64,000 nucleotides of DNA. It comes from Pseudolactococcus sp041800635. Its GTDB lineage: Bacteria > Bacillota > Bacilli > Lactobacillales > Streptococcaceae. Under the pieces are notes generated by a model. The model was not told where the DNA came from and did not search any database. It saw only the letters and a list, made by a program, of their open reading frames with translations. Shown piece by piece: positions 60,860 to 64,000 of this stretch. Location: NCBI GenBank assembly GCA_047833645.1, contig CP181259.1:186001-250000 (forward strand), in the 5' to 3' direction. Every line of letters begins with the position of its first letter. Position 1 is the first letter of the stretch. The translations under genes were made by a program, and so were the position numbers.

Positions 60860-61786
60860 ATGGCAGAACTATACTCTCAACAAACCTTACACTACTTGGA
60901 TATTCTATTAAAACACGGTAATTTTACCAAGGCAGCAAAAGATTTGTATGTCTCGCAGCCTCATTTAACACAAACCATTAAACGCATCGAATCTGACCTA
61001 GGCGCTCAGATTATTAATCGTGAAATGACACCACTCCAACTCACAGCCGCAGGTAAATTGTATTATCAATATTTGGTCGCTGCTGAAAACAAAAAAGAAC
61101 AGTTTCGACAACAATTCTTCCAATATACCAACCCCGGTAAAAAAGTGATCCACTTAGGCGTCCTATCCAGTCTGGGCTCATTTTTGCTGCCCCTTTTTTT
61201 GCCAGACTTCATTAAGGCTTATCCAGATGTCACCATCGAATTGCACGAGGATTTGCCAGAGCGTAACGAGTCGAAGCTCCTAAACGGCAAGATTGATTTT
61301 TTCATCGGCCAAAATCCAGAGACCATCTCTCCTAACCTTAAAACAATTCATTTCGGAAAACATGGTTATTACGCATTGATACCGGAGTGTTCAGCATTTT
61401 ATCAACCACAGCAATTTTTAATCTCAGATGAATGCATTCCGATGAAAACTTTGCTGAGTGAGCCTTTGGTGCTGACCAAACGTGGCTCCGCCATCCGGCG
61501 GCAAGTTGATTATTTATTGCAAAAGTATAAAATTCAGCCCAATATCGTTTTAGAGACTAACAACATTTTTACCGCCGTCAATCTGGCGAAAGCGAATGCG
61601 GGGCTCACATTTTTTGCTGAAAGCATTAAAGTTTTTGATAATCATCGCCCGTTTAATATCTATCAATTACCGCTAGAACTGCTTTCCTTGGATTATTTCA
61701 TCAGCTATGACACCAAAAAAATTCTAGACCCGATTGAGCTAGAATTCGTTACTTTCTTTAAAAACGCTATTTCAAAACTACTTTAA
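60860..61786 (+). CDS. LysR-family transcriptional regulator
   Basis: 308 residues, AGGAG upstream. N-terminal winged helix-turn-helix (HYLDILLKHGNFTKAAKDLYVSQPHLTQTIKRIE, about 11-44) and a periplasmic-binding-like effector domain (about 90-300). Divergent from the reductase operon across the dyad above, so it most likely activates it in response to the acid substrate and represses itself. Its stop overlaps the convergent apbE stop. Confidence 0.9.
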   Translation: MAELYSQQTLHYLDILLKHGNFTKAAKDLYVSQPHLTQTIKRIESDLGAQIINREMTPLQLTAAGKLYYQYLVAAENKKEQFRQQFFQYTNPGKKVIHLGVLSSLGSFLLPLFLPDFIKAYPDVTIELHEDLPERNESKLLNGKIDFFIGQNPETISPNLKTIHFGKHGYYALIPECSAFYQPQQFLISDECIPMKTLLSEPLVLTKRGSAIRRQVDYLLQKYKIQPNIVLETNNIFTAVNLAKANAGLTFFAESIKVFDNHRPFNIYQLPLELLSLDYFISYDTKKILDPIELEFVTFFKNAISKLL

Positions 61787-62706
61787 AATTGTGCTAAGGC
61801 GTTTGTCGTACTGGCCATTTGGTTATCTTTTGTAATGACGATCGCTTCAATGTTTGGGATGTTGTTTAACTCACGAATCACCTCAGCTGCTTTTTTACCA
61901 AACAGTTTCGTCGTCCAGATTTCGCCATCTAATGATTTTTCGGAAATGATCGTCAAACTTGCGAGGTCATTTTCTACCGGATATCCCGTTTTACTATCGA
62001 AAATATGGTGAAAAACTTGTCCATCTGCTTTGATTTTTCGTTCATAAATACCACTTGTCACAACTGACAAGTTTTTTAAATTCAAAACAAGGGCATTATT
62101 CCCTCGTGGCAAGGCAGGATTTTGAATACCAATTTTCCATAAACCTGATGAATCTTTGGGAGAATCTCCGAAAGTTAAAACATTGCCACCCAAGTCAATG
62201 AAACCTGAGGTAGCCTTTTCACTTTTGAAATAAGCCATGATTTTATCAGCGAAATAACCTTTGGCTAAAGCCCCTAAATCAATCTCCATCCCTTTTACAA
62301 GTAAAAATACTGTCTGTTGCTGCTTGTCTAACTGAATCTTCTCAGGATCAATCAGCGGCAAAACCTGTCTAATCTTGTCATCACTTGGTTTCTGAGAGTC
62401 CTTAAAACCAATATGCCAGAGCTTAATCAATGGCCCAATCGCAATATTTAACAGCCCACCACTTGTGAGGCTTTCTTTTTTACCCATTTCAATCAATTCA
62501 AATAGCTCAGCAGGCACTTGAATCGCTTTTATCCCAGCATTCTGATTAATCGTCATCAGTAAAGACTGGTCATCATTTGCACTGAATGTTTTTTCATAAT
62601 CAGTCAATCTACGAAAAGCTTCCGTAAGCAAGGTATCCCCAAAAGGATGTGCAACGCCACACCTGATCACCGTTCCCATGAGTTTAATACTGTTTTCTTT
62701 GAACAT
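61783..62706 (-). CDS. apbE: FAD:protein FMN transferase (ApbE)
   Basis: 307 residues. ApbE motifs: NQNAG, LNIAIGPLIKLWHIG, GMEIDLGALAKGYFADKIM (about 146-164), FIDLGGNVLTFG and GYPVENDLASLTIISE. No signal peptide or lipobox, so it acts in the cytoplasm. It attaches FMN to Thr in [ST]GA[ST]xT motifs; the motif SGASVT in the neighbouring HcrB-like protein is the obvious target. Confidence 0.92.
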   Translation of the reverse strand: MFKENSIKLMGTVIRCGVAHPFGDTLLTEAFRRLTDYEKTFSANDDQSLLMTINQNAGIKAIQVPAELFELIEMGKKESLTSGGLLNIAIGPLIKLWHIGFKDSQKPSDDKIRQVLPLIDPEKIQLDKQQQTVFLLVKGMEIDLGALAKGYFADKIMAYFKSEKATSGFIDLGGNVLTFGDSPKDSSGLWKIGIQNPALPRGNNALVLNLKNLSVVTSGIYERKIKADGQVFHHIFDSKTGYPVENDLASLTIISEKSLDGEIWTTKLFGKKAAEVIRELNNIPNIEAIVITKDNQMASTTNALAQF

Positions 62707-63055
62707 ATTTTTCCTGTCTTTTTGGATAAAGGATATGACTTAAACTGTTGCTTCATTGGCATATGGCGCACGTCATTATGAGTCAGGTCAATCACCTTTT
62801 TACATTTTGATATAAATCCTAGCTGACCATCATTACTTGTATAGTAGATATACGCCATGTATTTTTCTAGGGTTAGTGAGAATTTATATAGCACACATTA
62901 TACCACTTTATAGCAATTATTTGGATGAAATCATTGCTGCTGATTTTTTTGACGATAGTAATAATCTAATTGAAACATCTCACAAAAATACCAAACAAAA
63001 AGGCTTAATGAAAAATCTTAATTTCAAATGTTACATCAATAATGCTTTATTTTCA
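62707..63055. other. gap between apbE and the CPBP gene
   Basis: About 350 bp. A minus-strand frame of 75 codons (62667-62894) and a plus-strand frame overlapping it exist, but neither has a good ribosome-binding site or a recognisable family. I see no other feature. Confidence 0.4.
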
Positions 63056-64000
63056 CTAAAACTCTCCTTGCTTTCGAGGCATAATGAACAAAATCAAAAT
63101 ACCGACAACAAAGATACCTGTGATAAGTATACTCCCTTCGTTTCCGTAACTACCACCATTTATAAGGTGATTCATGGATTTTGTTTCAACAGTAAACAGA
63201 GTCCCACCAGTCAAGCTATCACTTAATATACAGGTCGAGATAAAATTCCATGCTGCATGAAATGCAGAGACAAACCAAATGCTGCCTCTCCTTATAAATA
63301 CCAGACTGAAAAAAACACCAAACAACATCAGGTTTAAAAAAGTAAGAACGGAAACGGCTCCGCTAAAGACGTGTAGACAAGCAAAGGCAACAGAGCTGAT
63401 AATAATTGACACTGCCAATGACTGCCTACGAGCTAAAGCAGTCATAAAGTAGCCTCTAAAAGCCTGTTCCTCGCTGAATCCTTGTAACAAAAAGAGAATA
63501 AAGTATATCGCAATAAGCAACCAAGACACGTCACTATTCAACTTAATAGAAGCGCCCAGTGCGACTAATACTAACATGAAAGCAGTCACAATTGTTACAC
63601 CAGAAAAGTAACCACAAATTATTTCTCGCCACATATGATTTCTGTCCAAGCCTAGGGCACGCACACTGAGATTGTCTTTTCGACGACTACTTGCATAAAT
63701 AATTGGAATTGTAAATGCTGAAGCAAGGGTAAATAACAGATATGCAATCGGATTCTTGAACAGATCAAACATAACCTCAAAGGCTCTCATAAATCCATTT
63801 GGCATGGCAAAGAGTTTGAAATATGCGAGAAGGCCGCCATCAAAGGTTATCATAATGCCAATATATAATGCGATGTAATGTAAACCAAGCCATGGAAGAA
63901 AATAGATACGAACTAGTCTCAAAATCTCTTTTAGTAGAGACCTCCCTTTGCTACGATCTTCAGATTCAGTAATCTTACTTGGTTTTGTAAAGAAATAATC
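63056..64000 (-). CDS. CPBP-family intramembrane protease, 5' end cut by window
   Basis: The frame is open to base 64000 without a convincing start, so the N-terminus lies outside. About 314 residues visible, seven or eight membrane segments. CPBP (Abi/CAAX) motifs: EEQAFRGYF (EExxxR), then a histidine in FACLHVFSG and FHAAWNFIS. Family members process prenylated or bacteriocin-related peptides or give bacteriocin immunity; the substrate here is unknown. Confidence 0.85.
   Translation of the reverse strand, partial: DYFFTKPSKITESEDRSKGRSLLKEILRLVRIYFLPWLGLHYIALYIGIMITFDGGLLAYFKLFAMPNGFMRAFEVMFDLFKNPIAYLLFTLASAFTIPIIYASSRRKDNLSVRALGLDRNHMWREIICGYFSGVTIVTAFMLVLVALGASIKLNSDVSWLLIAIYFILFLLQGFSEEQAFRGYFMTALARRQSLAVSIIISSVAFACLHVFSGAVSVLTFLNLMLFGVFFSLVFIRRGSIWFVSAFHAAWNFISTCILSDSLTGGTLFTVETKSMNHLINGGSYGNEGSILITGIFVVGILILFIMPRKQGEF

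Noticed and set aside
62667..62894. 75-aa minus-strand frame and a 129-aa plus-strand frame in the gap before the CPBP gene
   Set aside because: They overlap each other on opposite strands, have no convincing ribosome-binding site, and show no recognisable domain.
1..64000. CRISPR arrays, tRNA or rRNA genes
   Set aside because: No regularly spaced repeats with unique spacers, no cloverleaf-type sequence with CCA-like end and no rRNA segments were noticed.

Overview
This 64 kb window looks like chromosomal DNA of a lactic acid bacterium close to Lactococcus (possibly the Pseudolactococcus group; a judgement from gene content, not a database match). The evidence is low GC with Shine-Dalgarno AGGAGG-type sites and sigma-A promoters, a streptococcal/lactococcal difSL/XerS pair, an HdiR-type LexA-like repressor, a perfect CodY box, a cre-like site, WxL surface proteins, MurT/GatD, and nrdHIEF with NrdR-like boxes. 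The dif site at 4459-4489 places the left end at the replication terminus. Genes left of dif point right, and most genes right of it point left, as expected for two replichores meeting there.

Layout. 1-3.6 kb: the end of a WxL surface-complex operon (DUF916/DUF3324 anchor, small double-LPxTG protein, large WxL protein with a frameshift). 3.7-6.4 kb: TfoX-C protein, MazG-like pyrophosphohydrolase, dif/xerS, DedA. 6.4-8.2 kb: IS1182-type element; a 140-bp MITE with the same ends lies at 54.5 kb. 8.2-13.5 kb: brnQ, bcaT (CodY box), mscS, rnhB, rbgA. 13.4-20.4 kb: a 7-kb integrative element inserted in the first codons of rbgA. It carries a tyrosine integrase, an Xis-like protein, an HUH rolling-circle initiator, an FtsK/TcpA-like ATPase and small accessory genes. 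A decayed second unit with an IS3 element follows to 22.37 kb, giving three copies of the att site.

22.7-38.2 kb is the most remarkable part: one leftward array for complete assimilatory sulfate reduction. It holds a sulfate ABC importer (Sbp, CysT, CysW, CysA), an AprBA-type APS reductase, ATP sulfurylase CysDN, a siroheme sulfite reductase, and the late siroheme branch (HemC, HemD, CobA/SUMT, SirC, SirB). An amino-acid permease sits inside it. The early tetrapyrrole genes hemA/hemL/hemB are absent from the window, so ALA or porphobilinogen must come from elsewhere. Lactic acid bacteria are normally regarded as unable to assimilate sulfate.

38.6-64 kb: DUF3784 protein, HAD hydrolase, an ABC-2 exporter whose two permeases are pseudogenes while the ATPase is intact, SpeG-like acetyltransferase, GarR-like dehydrogenase, murT-gatD, a MarR/SRPBCC pair, glmS, hdiR, plsY, nrdHIEF, glutathionyl-hydroquinone reductase-like protein, ArsC, then a flavin-reductase locus. 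This last locus (MFS transporter, an HcrB-like three-domain reductase cut by one in-frame TAA, an HcrA-like flavoprotein, divergent LysR regulator, ApbE flavinyltransferase) resembles hydroxycinnamate/fumarate-type reductase loci. A CPBP protease runs off the right edge.

Three plus-strand genes (xerS, murT, plsY) have a -10 box exactly 7 nt before the ATG and no Shine-Dalgarno, which predicts leaderless mRNAs. I saw no tRNA, rRNA or CRISPR array.
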